A stretch of 64,000 nucleotides of DNA, taken from positions 113,600 through 177,599 of the forward strand of contig DLCH01000078.1 of NCBI GenBank assembly GCA_002480525.1. Reading direction: 5' to 3'. This document shows positions 50,651 to 59,040 of this stretch, one piece after another (position 1 is the stretch's first letter; every line of letters starts with the position of its first letter). A program made the position numbers and the translations under genes. The stretch is from Gammaproteobacteria bacterium UBA7803 (GTDB taxonomy: Bacteria; Pseudomonadota; Gammaproteobacteria; Pseudomonadales; Azotimanducaceae). Under the pieces are notes generated by a model. The model ran no database searches and was not told the DNA's origin. It saw nothing but the letters and a program-made list of their open reading frames with translations.

Positions 50651-51781
50651 ATGCAGAATTTCGACGCCATCCGGCCCTACCGCGATGACGAGGTGCCGGG
50701 CGTGATCGAGCGCCTGGCCAACGACCCGGCGCTGCTGCGCGCGGCCGCGGCGTTCTTCGCCCCGCGCCTGGCGCGCTGGCTGCCGGGCCTGGCCCGCTTC
50801 GCCGCGCGGCGGGTCATCCAGCGCCGCACCGCCGGGCTCGACTCGGTGCACGACGTGCAGCTCTGGCTCGCCGACCACATGGCCCGGGTCGTGCGCGACA
50901 CCACGGTGGAATTGACCATCGACGGCCTCGACGCCCTGGAGCCTGGCGTCCCCTACCTGTTCCTGTCGAATCACCGCGACATCGTGATGGACTCGGCGCT
51001 GCTCAACTTCCGGCTGCATCAGGCCGGACACCGCACCGCCCGGGTGGCCGTGGGCGACAACCTGCTCACCGAGCGGTACGCGGCGGATCTCATGCGGCTG
51101 AACAAGAGCTTCGTGATCGAGCGCAGCGTGACCGGCACCCGCGCCGTCTATCAGGCCATCAGCCGCACGTCGGCCTACATCCGCCATTCCCTCGAGGAGG
51201 GCGAGTCGGTGTGGATCGCCCAGCGGGAGGGGCGCGCGAAGGACGGCTACGACCGCACCGAGCCGGCGCTGCTGAAGATGCTGTCGCTGGCCTACCGCAA
51301 GGAAGTCGACGGCTTCGGCGGCCTGCTGGAACGCCTGCGCCTGGTGCCGGTGTCGGTGTCCTACGAGCTCGACCCCTGCGATCTGCGCAAGGCCCACGAG
51401 CTGTTCGTGGCGAAGCGGGACGGCCGCTACGTGAAGCAGCCGGGCGAGGACCTGGCCAGCATCGTCGACGGTATCATCGGCTTCAAAGGCCGCGTGCACC
51501 TGCATCTGGCGCCGCCGCTCGCCGGCGACTTCGCCGACGCCGACGACCTCGCCGGGACGCTCGACCGCATCATCGTCGGCAACATGCGGGTCTACCCCAC
51601 CCAGGTGGCGGCGGCGCGGCGCCTCGGCGAGGACTGCGACGACAGCGCCTGGCCGGCGGTGCCCCGGGTGATGCGGGCGTTCGAGAGCCGGCTGCGGGCC
51701 TGTCCGGAGGCCGAGACACCCTATCTCCTGGGCGGGTACGGCAACGTCGTCCGTCACCGGCGCGAGCTCGGCGTCGCCTGA
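50651..51781 (+). CDS. Lysophospholipid/glycerophosphate acyltransferase family protein
   Basis: 376 residues. The PlsC-type acyltransferase motif I is YLFLSNHRDIVMDSALLN near residue 105 (NHxxxxD), followed by KSFVIERSVTGTRAVYQAIS near 155 and the motif III region WIAQREGRAKDGYDRTEPAL near 190. The enzyme transfers an acyl chain to a glycerol-3-phosphate-like acceptor at the membrane. About 90 residues precede the domain. The acceptor cannot be named. Confidence 0.87.
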   Translation: MQNFDAIRPYRDDEVPGVIERLANDPALLRAAAAFFAPRLARWLPGLARFAARRVIQRRTAGLDSVHDVQLWLADHMARVVRDTTVELTIDGLDALEPGVPYLFLSNHRDIVMDSALLNFRLHQAGHRTARVAVGDNLLTERYAADLMRLNKSFVIERSVTGTRAVYQAISRTSAYIRHSLEEGESVWIAQREGRAKDGYDRTEPALLKMLSLAYRKEVDGFGGLLERLRLVPVSVSYELDPCDLRKAHELFVAKRDGRYVKQPGEDLASIVDGIIGFKGRVHLHLAPPLAGDFADADDLAGTLDRIIVGNMRVYPTQVAAARRLGEDCDDSAWPAVPRVMRAFESRLRACPEAETPYLLGGYGNVVRHRRELGVA

Positions 51782-51797
51782 TCGCCCTGGCGCCGGG

Positions 51798-52796
51798 CTA
51801 TATCGACAGGGGCGGCTCGTCCAGAGCCGCCATCTGCTCGCGCAGCGTCAGGACGTGCTCGGACCAGTAGCGCGGCGTGTCGAAGGTGGGGAAGGCCCGG
51901 GGAAAGGCCGGGTCGTGCCAGCGCCGGGCGATCCAGGCGGCGTGGTGCATGATGCGCAGGGTGCGCAGCGGCTCGATCAGGCCGAGGCTCGCCGGCTCGA
52001 AGCGATGAAAGGTCTCGTAGGCCTCGACGATGGTCTTGAGCTGGCTCTGACGCTCCTCCCGCTCCCCGGACAGCAGCATCCACAGGTCCTGTATCGGCGG
52101 CCCGTTCACGCAGTCGTCGAAGTCCACGAAGTGGGGGGTGTCGTTGCGCCACAGCAGGTTGCCGAGGTGGCAGTCGCCGTGGATGCGGCCCTCGGGCGCG
52201 CGGCGCAGGCGTGACGCGGCGTCGTCCAGCCGGGCGAGGAGCTGCTCCGTCAGGGTGTCGTAGGCGGCCTCCATGTCCGGCGGCAGAAACTGGTGCTCGA
52301 GCAGGAACCGGCGGCTCTCGTGGCCGAGCCACTCGACGCTGAGATCCGGACGGTGCTCGAAGCGGCGGGTGGCGCCGACCGCGTGGATGCGGGCGATGGT
52401 GCGCGCCAGCACCTTCAGGTCGCTCTCGATTTCGATGTTCGGCGGATGCCCGCCCTGGCGCGGATAGACCGCGAACCGGTGCTCGGCGTGGCGGAACAGG
52501 GTGGCGCCGTCGCGCTCGATGGGGATCACCACGGGCACGTCCGCCTCGGCCAGCTCGGCGCTGAAGGCGTGCTCCTCGGCGATCTGTGCGTCGCTCCAGC
52601 GCCCGGGCCGGTAGAACTTGGTGACCACGAAGCCGCCGGACTCCAGCTCCGCCTGGAACACGCGGTTCTCGTAGCTGTTCAGCTCCAGCAATCCGCCGGT
52701 GGGGTCGAAGCCCGCGGATTCCAGGGCGTCGAGGATCGTCTCCGGCGACAGATCGGCGTAGGGGGTCTCGGCGGTGCTGTGAGGGGCGTCGGACAT
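51798..52796 (-). CDS. srkA: Stress response kinase A (YihE-type Ser/Thr kinase)
   Basis: 332-residue APH-fold protein kinase. Markers are LNSYENRVFQAELESGGFVV near residue 40, the lysine in TKFYRPGRWSDAQIAEEHAF near 60, the catalytic loop GRIHGDCHLGNLLWRN near 205 and FVDFDDCVNGPPIQDLWMLL near 225. The length and the motifs match SrkA of E. coli (328), which protects against stress-induced death linked to the MazEF system. It converges on the acyltransferase gene. Confidence 0.94.
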   Translation of the reverse strand: MSDAPHSTAETPYADLSPETILDALESAGFDPTGGLLELNSYENRVFQAELESGGFVVTKFYRPGRWSDAQIAEEHAFSAELAEADVPVVIPIERDGATLFRHAEHRFAVYPRQGGHPPNIEIESDLKVLARTIARIHAVGATRRFEHRPDLSVEWLGHESRRFLLEHQFLPPDMEAAYDTLTEQLLARLDDAASRLRRAPEGRIHGDCHLGNLLWRNDTPHFVDFDDCVNGPPIQDLWMLLSGEREERQSQLKTIVEAYETFHRFEPASLGLIEPLRTLRIMHHAAWIARRWHDPAFPRAFPTFDTPRYWSEHVLTLREQMAALDEPPLSI

Positions 52797-52881
52797 GGCA
52801 ACGCGTGGCTCGATGGGGCGCCGAGTCTACCACCGATGCCGGCTCCGCCGGGGATGGGAGCCGTGCCTGGGGTGGCGCCGG

Positions 52882-53610
52882 TCAGCCGGGCGCGTCCGGC
52901 GGCGGCGTGCGGGTCGCGGCGAGCACGTGAACCTCCGCCGCGCCGGCGTCGATCAGCGTGCGGGCCGCGGCGGCGGCGGTGGCGCCGGTGGTGATCACGT
53001 CGTCGACCAGGGCGACGCAGGGCCCGGGCGGCTCCCAGCGGCGGCGGCAGCGGAACACGTTGGCCGGCTGATTCAGCCGCCGGGCGCGGCTCGATCCGCG
53101 CTGACGCACACCGCCGTGCCGGGTGAGCAGCGACCGGGCCAGCGGCACGCCGAGCGCCCGGGCCACGGGCACCGCCAGGGTGATCGCCTGATTGTGGCCG
53201 CGCCGGGCCAGCCGCCACCAGCCGAGCGGCACCGGCGCCAGCAGGTCGGGCCGGCGCAGCGCCGGGGACTGCTGGTAGCGTCGCTGCACCGCCTGTGCCA
53301 GCAGCACGCCCAGCGTCCGGCCCTCCACCATGCCGGCGCGGTCCTTCAGGCGGCGTACCCAGAGCGCGGCCTCGGCCTCGTAGCGCAGCGGCGCCACGGT
53401 GATGGAGCAGGGCGGCCGCCGGCGCGCGCAGTCGCGGCAGCGCGCACCCGCCTGGAGCAGCGGCAGGCCGCAGCGCGGGCAGGCGGGCTCGTTCCAGGGC
53501 AGGGCGTCCAGGCAGTAGCCGCAGACGTCCGGGTCCGCCTCGGGCGGCAGGGCGGCCTGACACAGCAGGCACCGCCCCGGCAGCAGGTGTCGCCACCATG
53601 GCGTGGTCAT
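52882..53610 (-). CDS. ComF family protein
   Basis: 242 residues with an N-terminal double zinc finger (CLLC, CGYC, CPRC and CRDC pairs between residues 14 and 63) and a C-terminal phosphoribosyltransferase fold with CVALVDDVITTGATAAAAAR near residue 200 and RRGHNQA near 140. ComF/GntX proteins are linked to DNA uptake and use of DNA as a nutrient. It is the only competence-related gene in the window. Confidence 0.92.
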   Translation of the reverse strand: MTTPWWRHLLPGRCLLCQAALPPEADPDVCGYCLDALPWNEPACPRCGLPLLQAGARCRDCARRRPPCSITVAPLRYEAEAALWVRRLKDRAGMVEGRTLGVLLAQAVQRRYQQSPALRRPDLLAPVPLGWWRLARRGHNQAITLAVPVARALGVPLARSLLTRHGGVRQRGSSRARRLNQPANVFRCRRRWEPPGPCVALVDDVITTGATAAAAARTLIDAGAAEVHVLAATRTPPPDAPG

Positions 53611-53764
53611 GCCCGTAGCATCACATCGGCGGATTTTCCCGTCCGCAGGACCATGGATGGCGCGAATGTGCGAACTGCGTCACGGGTTTCGCCGGCATCC
53701 TGCCTGGCGGGCGCCTCCGGCCGGGAGGACAATATCGGGGTCCTGAAACAGGAGGATCGCTCCC

Positions 53765-54049
53765 ATGGCGGTCAATCCCATCATGAGCGGCGGCCGGCCG
53801 CCGGTCGACGCCTTCAACGCCGGCGTCAGCGGCATCAAGGCAGGCATGCGCGGCGTGGACGGCGCGGCCCAGGAGATCGCCGAGCTCAACGTCAAGGCGC
53901 CCGACGGCGCGCCCCGGCCGGATTACATGGACAGCGCCACCGACGCCCTCGTGGACCTGAAGATCTATCAGCGCAACGTCGAAGCGGCGACCAAGGTGGT
54001 GAAGACCGCCGACGAGATGGTGGGCTTCCTGCTCGACATCCGGGCCTGA
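53765..54049 (+). CDS. Small protein resembling the flagellar rod/hook C-terminal segment
   Basis: 94 residues. AGGAGGATC precedes the ATG. The N-terminal half is Gly/Ala-rich without a clear fold; the C-terminal half, TDALVDLKIYQRNVEAATKV followed by VKTADEMVGFLLDIRA, strongly resembles the coiled-coil end of FlgB/FlgC/FlgG-type rod proteins (YQxNxxxxxxxxxMxxxLLxxR). The N-terminal rod domain is missing and no flagellar genes are nearby. It may be a free-standing protein that borrowed this helix. Confidence 0.72.
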   Translation: MAVNPIMSGGRPPVDAFNAGVSGIKAGMRGVDGAAQEIAELNVKAPDGAPRPDYMDSATDALVDLKIYQRNVEAATKVVKTADEMVGFLLDIRA

Positions 54050-54066
54050 TCCGACCGCCCGGGGCG

Positions 54067-54090
54067 CCCGGCCAGGGGCCCCAGGCCGGG
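54067..54090 (+). terminator. Hairpin after the small flagellar-like gene
   Basis: Twelve-base arms (CCCGGCCAGGGG pairing with CCCCAGGCCGGG, one mismatch) begin 18 bases after the stop codon. No U-tract follows. Downstream the gap holds a perfect 12-base tandem repeat (CTTGCAGCCGCA twice, 54124-54147) and a TAGACT box at 54177-54182. Confidence 0.5.
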
Positions 54091-54176
54091 ACGGCCACGC
54101 CGACCTTGGCGCCTGCGGCAGCGCTTGCAGCCGCACTTGCAGCCGCACCTTTCACACCCCCGAATCCCGGTCGCGG

Positions 54177-54182
54177 TAGACT
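54177..54182 (+). promoter_or_regulatory. Probable -10 box for the large acyl-CoA dehydrogenase pair
   Basis: TAGACT lies 51 bases before the ATG at 54233 and after the hairpin that closes the previous gene. A TTGCAG in the second tandem repeat (54137-54142) is too far to be its -35. GGAGGAGAACGGC gives the downstream gene a strong ribosome site. Confidence 0.35.
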
Positions 54183-54232
54183 AAGCGACGCGGGATTCGT
54201 CTGTTCCAACGCAGTCAACGGAGGAGAACGGC

Positions 54233-56014
54233 ATGCCGGTGTCGCTGAAGGACATCCGCTGGCAGACCCACGAGGTATTCGATTTCGCCGGCCACTACGC
54301 CCGGCTGGGCCCGGCGGTGGCGGGCGGCGAGGCGCCCGACCGCGCCTTCATCGACGCGGTGCTCGACGAGGCCCATCGCTTCACCGAGTCCGAGCTGGCG
54401 CCGCTCAACCGCTCCGGCGACGAGGCCGGCTGCACCTGGAACGACGGGGCCGTGACGACGCCGCCCGGCTACAAGGAGGCCTACGCCACCTACGCCGCCG
54501 GCGGCTGGTCGGGCCTGATCGGCGACCCGGCCTACGGCGGCCAGGGCCTGCCCGACAGCCTGAGCCTGCTGCTCGAGGACTTGATCGGCTGCGCCAACCC
54601 GGCCTGGGGCATGTATCCGGCCCTGTCCCGGGGCGTGATCAACGCGCTGGCGGCCCACGGCAGCGACGAGCAGAAGCAGACCTTCCTGCCGAAGCTGCTG
54701 TCCGGCGAGTGGACCGGCACCATGTGCCTGACCGAGCCCCACGCCGGTTCCGACGTCGGCCTGGCCCGGACCCGGGCCGAGCCCAACGCCGACGGCACCT
54801 ATGCGGTCACCGGCACCAAGATCTTCATCTCCGCCGGCGAGCACGACCTGGCGGACAACATCCTCCATCTGGTGCTGGCCCGGGTGCCGGAGGCGCCGGA
54901 GGGCACCCGCGGCATCTCCATGTTCGTAGTGCCGAAGGTGAACCTCGACGGCGCCCGCAACGGCGTCACCTGCGGCGGCATCGAGCACAAGATGGGCATT
55001 CACGGCAACGCCACCTGCACCATGCATTTCGAGAACGCCACCGGCCACCTGGTGGGCGAGCCGAACAAGGGCATGCGCTACATGTTCACCATGATGAACG
55101 CCGCCCGGCTGGTGGTGGGCCTGCAGGGCGTGTGCGGCGCCCACGCGGCTAGCCTGAAGGCGCTGGAGTACGCCCAGGAGCGGCTGCAGATGCGTGCCCT
55201 CACCGGCCCTGTGGCGCCGGACAAGCCGGCGGACCCGATCATCGTTCACGGCGACGTCCGCCGCATGCTGCTCACCCAGCGCGCCATCGCGGAGGGCGGC
55301 CGGGCGCTGGTCTACTACGCGGGCCAGGTGGCCGACCGGCTGCGCCAGGGCGACGAGGCGGACAGCGCGCGAGCCGACGAGCTGCTCGATTTCCTCACCC
55401 CCATCGTCAAGGGCGGCCTCACCGAGCTCGGCTTCGAGTCCGTCAACCACGCGCTGCAGATCCACGGCGGCCACGGTTACATCCGCGAGACCGGCGTGGA
55501 GCAGTACGTGCGCGACATGCGCATCACCCTGGTCTACGAGGGCACCACCGGCATCCAGGCCCTGGACCTGCTCGGCCGCAAGGTGCTGCAGACCCAGGGC
55601 AAGGGGCTGATGCATTTCGTCGGCGACATGGCCGAGCTGTCCGAGGCGCTCCGCGAGCATCGCCCGGCGCTGGCCGACGCCCTCGACGCGCTCGCGAAGG
55701 AGTGGGGCGACCTGACCATGGCGCTGGGCGCGAAGGCGATGGAGAACCTGGACGAGGTGTCCGCGTCCGCGGTGGATTACCTGTTCTATGCCACCTACGC
55801 GGTGCTCGCCTACTGCTGGGGCCGCATGGCGCTTACCGCCGCCGTCCAGCAGGCGGCCGGCGAAGGCGAGGCGGACTTCCTGGCCGGCAAGCTGGCGGTG
55901 GCCGAGTTCTACTTCGCCCGGCTGCTGCCCCGCCGCACCGCCCACAAACTGGCGATCGAGGCCGGGCCGGGTACCATTAGCGCCCCCGCGGCGTCGGCCA
56001 TCGCCGCGCTGTAA
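54233..56014 (+). CDS. Acyl-CoA dehydrogenase with C-terminal extension
   Basis: 593 residues, the long class with an N-terminal DMSO/FadE-like cap and a C-terminal helical extension. Markers are KDIRWQTHEVFDFAGHYARL at the start, MCLTEPHAGSDVGLARTRAE near residue 164 for FAD, GTKIFISAGEHDLADNILHL near 192, HKMGIHGNATCTMHFENATG near 255, and LVYEGTTGIQALDLLGRKVL near 436 holding the catalytic Glu in YEGT. It oxidises long or branched acyl-CoAs. A close paralogue follows 57 bases later. Confidence 0.93.
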   Translation: MPVSLKDIRWQTHEVFDFAGHYARLGPAVAGGEAPDRAFIDAVLDEAHRFTESELAPLNRSGDEAGCTWNDGAVTTPPGYKEAYATYAAGGWSGLIGDPAYGGQGLPDSLSLLLEDLIGCANPAWGMYPALSRGVINALAAHGSDEQKQTFLPKLLSGEWTGTMCLTEPHAGSDVGLARTRAEPNADGTYAVTGTKIFISAGEHDLADNILHLVLARVPEAPEGTRGISMFVVPKVNLDGARNGVTCGGIEHKMGIHGNATCTMHFENATGHLVGEPNKGMRYMFTMMNAARLVVGLQGVCGAHAASLKALEYAQERLQMRALTGPVAPDKPADPIIVHGDVRRMLLTQRAIAEGGRALVYYAGQVADRLRQGDEADSARADELLDFLTPIVKGGLTELGFESVNHALQIHGGHGYIRETGVEQYVRDMRITLVYEGTTGIQALDLLGRKVLQTQGKGLMHFVGDMAELSEALREHRPALADALDALAKEWGDLTMALGAKAMENLDEVSASAVDYLFYATYAVLAYCWGRMALTAAVQQAAGEGEADFLAGKLAVAEFYFARLLPRRTAHKLAIEAGPGTISAPAASAIAAL

Positions 56015-56070
56015 CCCACGGGCCGGCGGCGGAACGTCCGCCGGCCGCACAGAGACACAGGACCGAGCCG

Positions 56071-57798
56071 ATGCTGGAGTACCGCGCCCCCACCGACGAC
56101 CTGAACTTCCTGCTGTTCGACGTGTTCCGCGTGCAGGAAGCCTGGCAGGACATCCCCGCCTTCGCGGACTTTTCCGACGATCTGATCCGTGCGGTGGTGG
56201 AAGAGGGCGGCAAGCTCGCCGGCGGCGTGCTCGCCCCGGTCAATCAGGCCGGCGACCAGCACGGCGCAAGGTTCGAGGACGGCGCCGTGACCATGCCGCC
56301 CGGCTTCAAGGAGGCTTTTGCGGAGCTCGCCGGCGGCGGCTGGCTCGGCCTGTCCGGCAACCCGGAGTACGGCGGCCAGGGTATGCCCAAGCTGGTCGGC
56401 TGCCTGCTGGAAGAGATGTTCTGGGCGGCCAACACCAGCCTCTACCTGTCCGGCACGCTCACCGTCGGCGCGGCGCTGTGCATCGACGCCCACGGCACCG
56501 ACGAGCAGAAATCCCTCTACCTGCCGAAGCTCTACAGCGGTGAGTGGACGGGCGCCATGGCGCTCACCGAGTCCCACGCCGGCAGCGATCTCGGCATCAT
56601 GCGCACCAAGGCCGAGCCCCAGGCCGACGGCAGCTACCGGATCACCGGCAACAAGATCTTCATCACCAGCGGCGAGCAGGATCTCTCCGACAACATCGTC
56701 CACCTGGTGCTGGCCAAGCTGCCGGACGCGCCCGAAGGCAGCCGCGGCATCTCGCTGTTCATCGTGCCCAAGTTCCTGCCCGACGCCGACGGCAACCCGG
56801 GCGAGCGCAACGGCTTCGCCGCCGGCGCCATCGAGCACAAGATGGGCATCCACGGCAGCCCCACCTGCGTGATGAATTACGACGGCGCCACCGGCTTCCT
56901 GCTCGGCGAGGAGAATCAGGGGCTCGCCGCCATGTTCACGATGATGAACTACGAGCGCCTGTCCGTCGGCCTGCAGGGCCTCGGCGCCGGCGAGATCGCC
57001 TACCAGATGGCCGCCGCCTACGCCCAGGACCGCCTCCAGGGCCGCGCCCCCAGCGGCCCGGTCAACGCCGACGGCCCCGCCGACCCGCTGATCGTCCACC
57101 CGGACGTGCGCCGCATGCTGCTCACCATCCGCGCGCTCACCGAGGGCGGCCGCGCCTTCGCCATGTTCGTCGGCATGCAGCTCGACCGCGGCAGGTACGC
57201 CGGCGACGCCCAGGCCCAGGCGTTCTCCGAGCTGCTGACCCCGGTGGCCAAGGCGTTCTTCACCGACCGCGGCTTCGAGTGCACGGTGATCGCCCAGCAG
57301 GTGTTCGGCGGCCACGGCTACGTCGCCGAGTGGGGAATGGAGCAGCTCGTGCGCGACGCGCGGATCGGCCAGATCTACGAAGGCACCAACGGCATTCAGG
57401 CCATGGACCTGATCGGCCGCAAGGTGCTGCGGGACGGCGGGGAGACGCTGAAGGCGCTGATCGCGCAGATGCGCGAGATAGAGCTGACTCATCATGCGGA
57501 CGCCGTCACCGAGGCGTTCGACCGCCTGGAGTCCGTGACCGACGAGCTGGTCCGGCGCGCCGGCGACGAGCCGGATCTGGCGGGCGCGGCGGCCACGAGC
57601 TACCTGGATCTCGTCGGCTACACGATCTACGGCTGGCTGTGGGCGCGCATGGCGGATGCGGCCGGAGAGGATGGCTTCGGCGTCGCCAAACGCCAGCTCG
57701 CCGACTTCTACATGGCCCGGCTGATGCCGATGACCGCGATGCTCGCGCAGACGGCACTGGCCGACAGCCGGATGACGATGGCGTCTGACGCCATCTGA
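56071..57798 (+). CDS. Acyl-CoA dehydrogenase with C-terminal extension (paralogue)
   Basis: 575 residues with the same domain order as the gene upstream: MALTESHAGSDLGIMRTKAE near residue 166, NKIFITSGEQDLSDNIVHLV near 193, HKMGIHGSPTCVMNYDGATG near 258 and QIYEGTNGIQAMDLIGRKVL near 435 with the catalytic Glu. Colinear similarity shows the two arose by duplication. The leader has no strong ribosome site. It is the last gene before the peptide-secretion region; a short 7-base-arm hairpin may follow in 57821-57855. Confidence 0.93.
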   Translation: MLEYRAPTDDLNFLLFDVFRVQEAWQDIPAFADFSDDLIRAVVEEGGKLAGGVLAPVNQAGDQHGARFEDGAVTMPPGFKEAFAELAGGGWLGLSGNPEYGGQGMPKLVGCLLEEMFWAANTSLYLSGTLTVGAALCIDAHGTDEQKSLYLPKLYSGEWTGAMALTESHAGSDLGIMRTKAEPQADGSYRITGNKIFITSGEQDLSDNIVHLVLAKLPDAPEGSRGISLFIVPKFLPDADGNPGERNGFAAGAIEHKMGIHGSPTCVMNYDGATGFLLGEENQGLAAMFTMMNYERLSVGLQGLGAGEIAYQMAAAYAQDRLQGRAPSGPVNADGPADPLIVHPDVRRMLLTIRALTEGGRAFAMFVGMQLDRGRYAGDAQAQAFSELLTPVAKAFFTDRGFECTVIAQQVFGGHGYVAEWGMEQLVRDARIGQIYEGTNGIQAMDLIGRKVLRDGGETLKALIAQMREIELTHHADAVTEAFDRLESVTDELVRRAGDEPDLAGAAATSYLDLVGYTIYGWLWARMADAAGEDGFGVAKRQLADFYMARLMPMTAMLAQTALADSRMTMASDAI

Positions 57799-57859
57799 AC
57801 GCCTCACCGAGCGAAGGCGCGTCCGCAGCCCGAAGACGCCGTGCCACGGACGCGATCGG

Positions 57860-58135
57860 TCAGCGGAGTTCCCCGCCCTGGAGGACCAGGTACTCGTCCA
57901 GCCCGGCGAGATCGCCGAGGTCGAGGTCCAGATCCTCGAACGTGATGTCGGGCGCCGCGATGGCCAGGGCCTGATCCAGCAGGGGCGGATGAATCTCCTC
58001 CCAGTCGACGCCGGCGTACAGGTCCGGATTGACGTAGACATTCAAGGTCGGTGGCTCGACGGTCATGGCGTCGTAGGGCCCGGCCGAGCCCGAGTCTTCC
58101 ATGACGATCCAGTCGTCGTTGCTCGTCACGCACAT
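57860..58135 (-). CDS. Candidate secreted peptide 1 of the type I secretion locus
   Basis: ATG at 58135 with GAGG 7 bases upstream; the longer frame to 58213 is rejected because it lacks such a site and its extra residues are unlike the sister protein. The 91-residue product is very acidic, has no signal peptide, and begins MCV. Residues 41-53 (AGVDWEEIHPPLL) and 72-88 (DLGDLAGLDEYLVLQGG) align with residues 43-55 and 89-105 of the protein at 58696. One Cys. No RTX repeats. Role is inferred: substrate of the neighbouring exporter, either a peptide toxin, signal or structural protein. Confidence 0.65.
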   Translation of the reverse strand: MCVTSNDDWIVMEDSGSAGPYDAMTVEPPTLNVYVNPDLYAGVDWEEIHPPLLDQALAIAAPDITFEDLDLDLGDLAGLDEYLVLQGGELR

Positions 58136-58297
58136 ATCGGTGTCCTCTGTTTGACTGAAGTCTGGCCCCGTCTCGGGGTACTCGAAGCGTAAGCCCGGGC
58201 GGCCGGCCTTCACTCGCGATGACGGCGCTCTTCAGCGGCAGAGTCTTTCGGTTCGGGGCCGGCGAGTAGGGCCGGGAGGCAGGTGATCCTTCGCCGG

Positions 58298-58624
58298 CTA
58301 CCCGCTGAGACGCCCTTTAAGCTGGCGGCGGATGGCCCAGTTCGCAGCGGGCAGGAGTGCGCAGACGGCGATCAGCACGGCCAGCCCGGCGAGGGGCGTG
58401 CCCAGCAGCCACCAGCACGCCAGGTAGCCGGCGACGGCGATTGCCATGCTGGGAAGCCCCTCCCACAGGTAGTGTTCGGCGAGGCTGAAGAACAGCGGCG
58501 GCTTTGGGTCCAGCCCCATGGACCTGCACAGCCTCATCCAGCGGGGCCTGAGATGACGGCGCGCAATGTGGTGGCGTTCGAACAGTTCCTCGAGCGCCTC
58601 GATGTCCTTCGGCAGTTCGGTCAT
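58298..58624 (-). CDS. Small membrane protein (DUF6404-like)
   Basis: 108 residues, placed between the two candidate peptide genes on the same strand. The N-terminal part is a basic helix with IEALEELFERHHIARRHLRP and LCRSMGLDPKPPLFFSLAEH, then two membrane spans (about residues 58-75 and 77-95) and a basic end. The layout recalls DUF6404 proteins, though I cannot confirm the family. In bacteriocin clusters small two-span proteins in this position often give immunity; that is only a guess here. Confidence 0.6.
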   Translation of the reverse strand: MTELPKDIEALEELFERHHIARRHLRPRWMRLCRSMGLDPKPPLFFSLAEHYLWEGLPSMAIAVAGYLACWWLLGTPLAGLAVLIAVCALLPAANWAIRRQLKGRLSG

Positions 58625-58639
58625 GCAGTGTTCCTCGTC

Positions 58640-58682
58640 AGGCTGGCCGTGGAGCGGCCAGCCTGTTTCCCACGTCAGTGGG
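58640..58682 (-). terminator. Tandem hairpins right after candidate peptide gene 2
   Basis: On the transcript of the 114-residue gene, a 5-base-arm hairpin (58669-58682, CCCAC/GTGGG) is followed by a perfect 10-base-arm hairpin (58640-58664, AGGCTGGCCG with a 5-base loop). They begin 13 bases after the stop codon and end 15 bases before the ATG of the small membrane gene. No U-tract follows on the minus strand. Such hairpins often cause a drop in expression between an abundant peptide gene and downstream genes. Confidence 0.6.
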
Positions 58683-58695
58683 TCCGGGGCCCGGT

Positions 58696-59040
58696 TCAGT
58701 AGAGCGGGACGTACGCCCCGGGCAGCCCCTCGATGACGATCATGTCGTCCTTCAGCTCGACCAGGTCGACGAGATCGATGCCTTCCTGGCCTTCCACGGC
58801 CGTTGCGGCGCCGGCCACGGCGCCGATCAGCGCACCCGCCAGGCTGCCGTTCGCCAGCCCGGCGAATCCGCCGATCAACGTCTGCGGGGCGACCTCAGAC
58901 CAGTCGATGGCGGCCAGCGTCTCCTGGTCCAGGCCGATTCTCGGCGCCGTCACGATGACTTCCGGAATGCTGCCGTCGCCGCCATAGCTGGTGGACGCGG
59001 TCGTCGACCCGTTCGGGTCCTCTTCTCCTGCTACACACAT
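58696..59040 (-). CDS. Candidate secreted peptide 2 with glycine zipper
   Basis: ATG at 59040 with AGGAG 8 bases upstream; the longer frame to 59127 is rejected. 114 residues, acidic, starting MCV, without a signal peptide. Residues 27-32 read EVIVTA; 43-55 (AAIDWSEVAPQTL) match candidate 1; residues 57-81 form a small-residue, Gly/Ala-rich hydrophobic stretch with GxxxG spacing (glycine zipper), as in pore-forming class II bacteriocins; 89-105 (DLVDLVELKDDMIVIEG) again match candidate 1. No GG-type leader cleavage site is evident ahead of the zipper except IGG at 56-58. Proposed substrate of the exporter at 61118. Confidence 0.68.
   Translation of the reverse strand: MCVAGEEDPNGSTTASTSYGGDGSIPEVIVTAPRIGLDQETLAAIDWSEVAPQTLIGGFAGLANGSLAGALIGAVAGAATAVEGQEGIDLVDLVELKDDMIVIEGLPGAYVPLY

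Noticed and set aside
57860..59040. RTX toxin or lipoprotein identity for the two small acidic proteins
   Set aside because: No GGxGxD repeats are present, and the Cys at position 2 follows the initiator Met without any hydrophobic signal, so it is not a lipobox.
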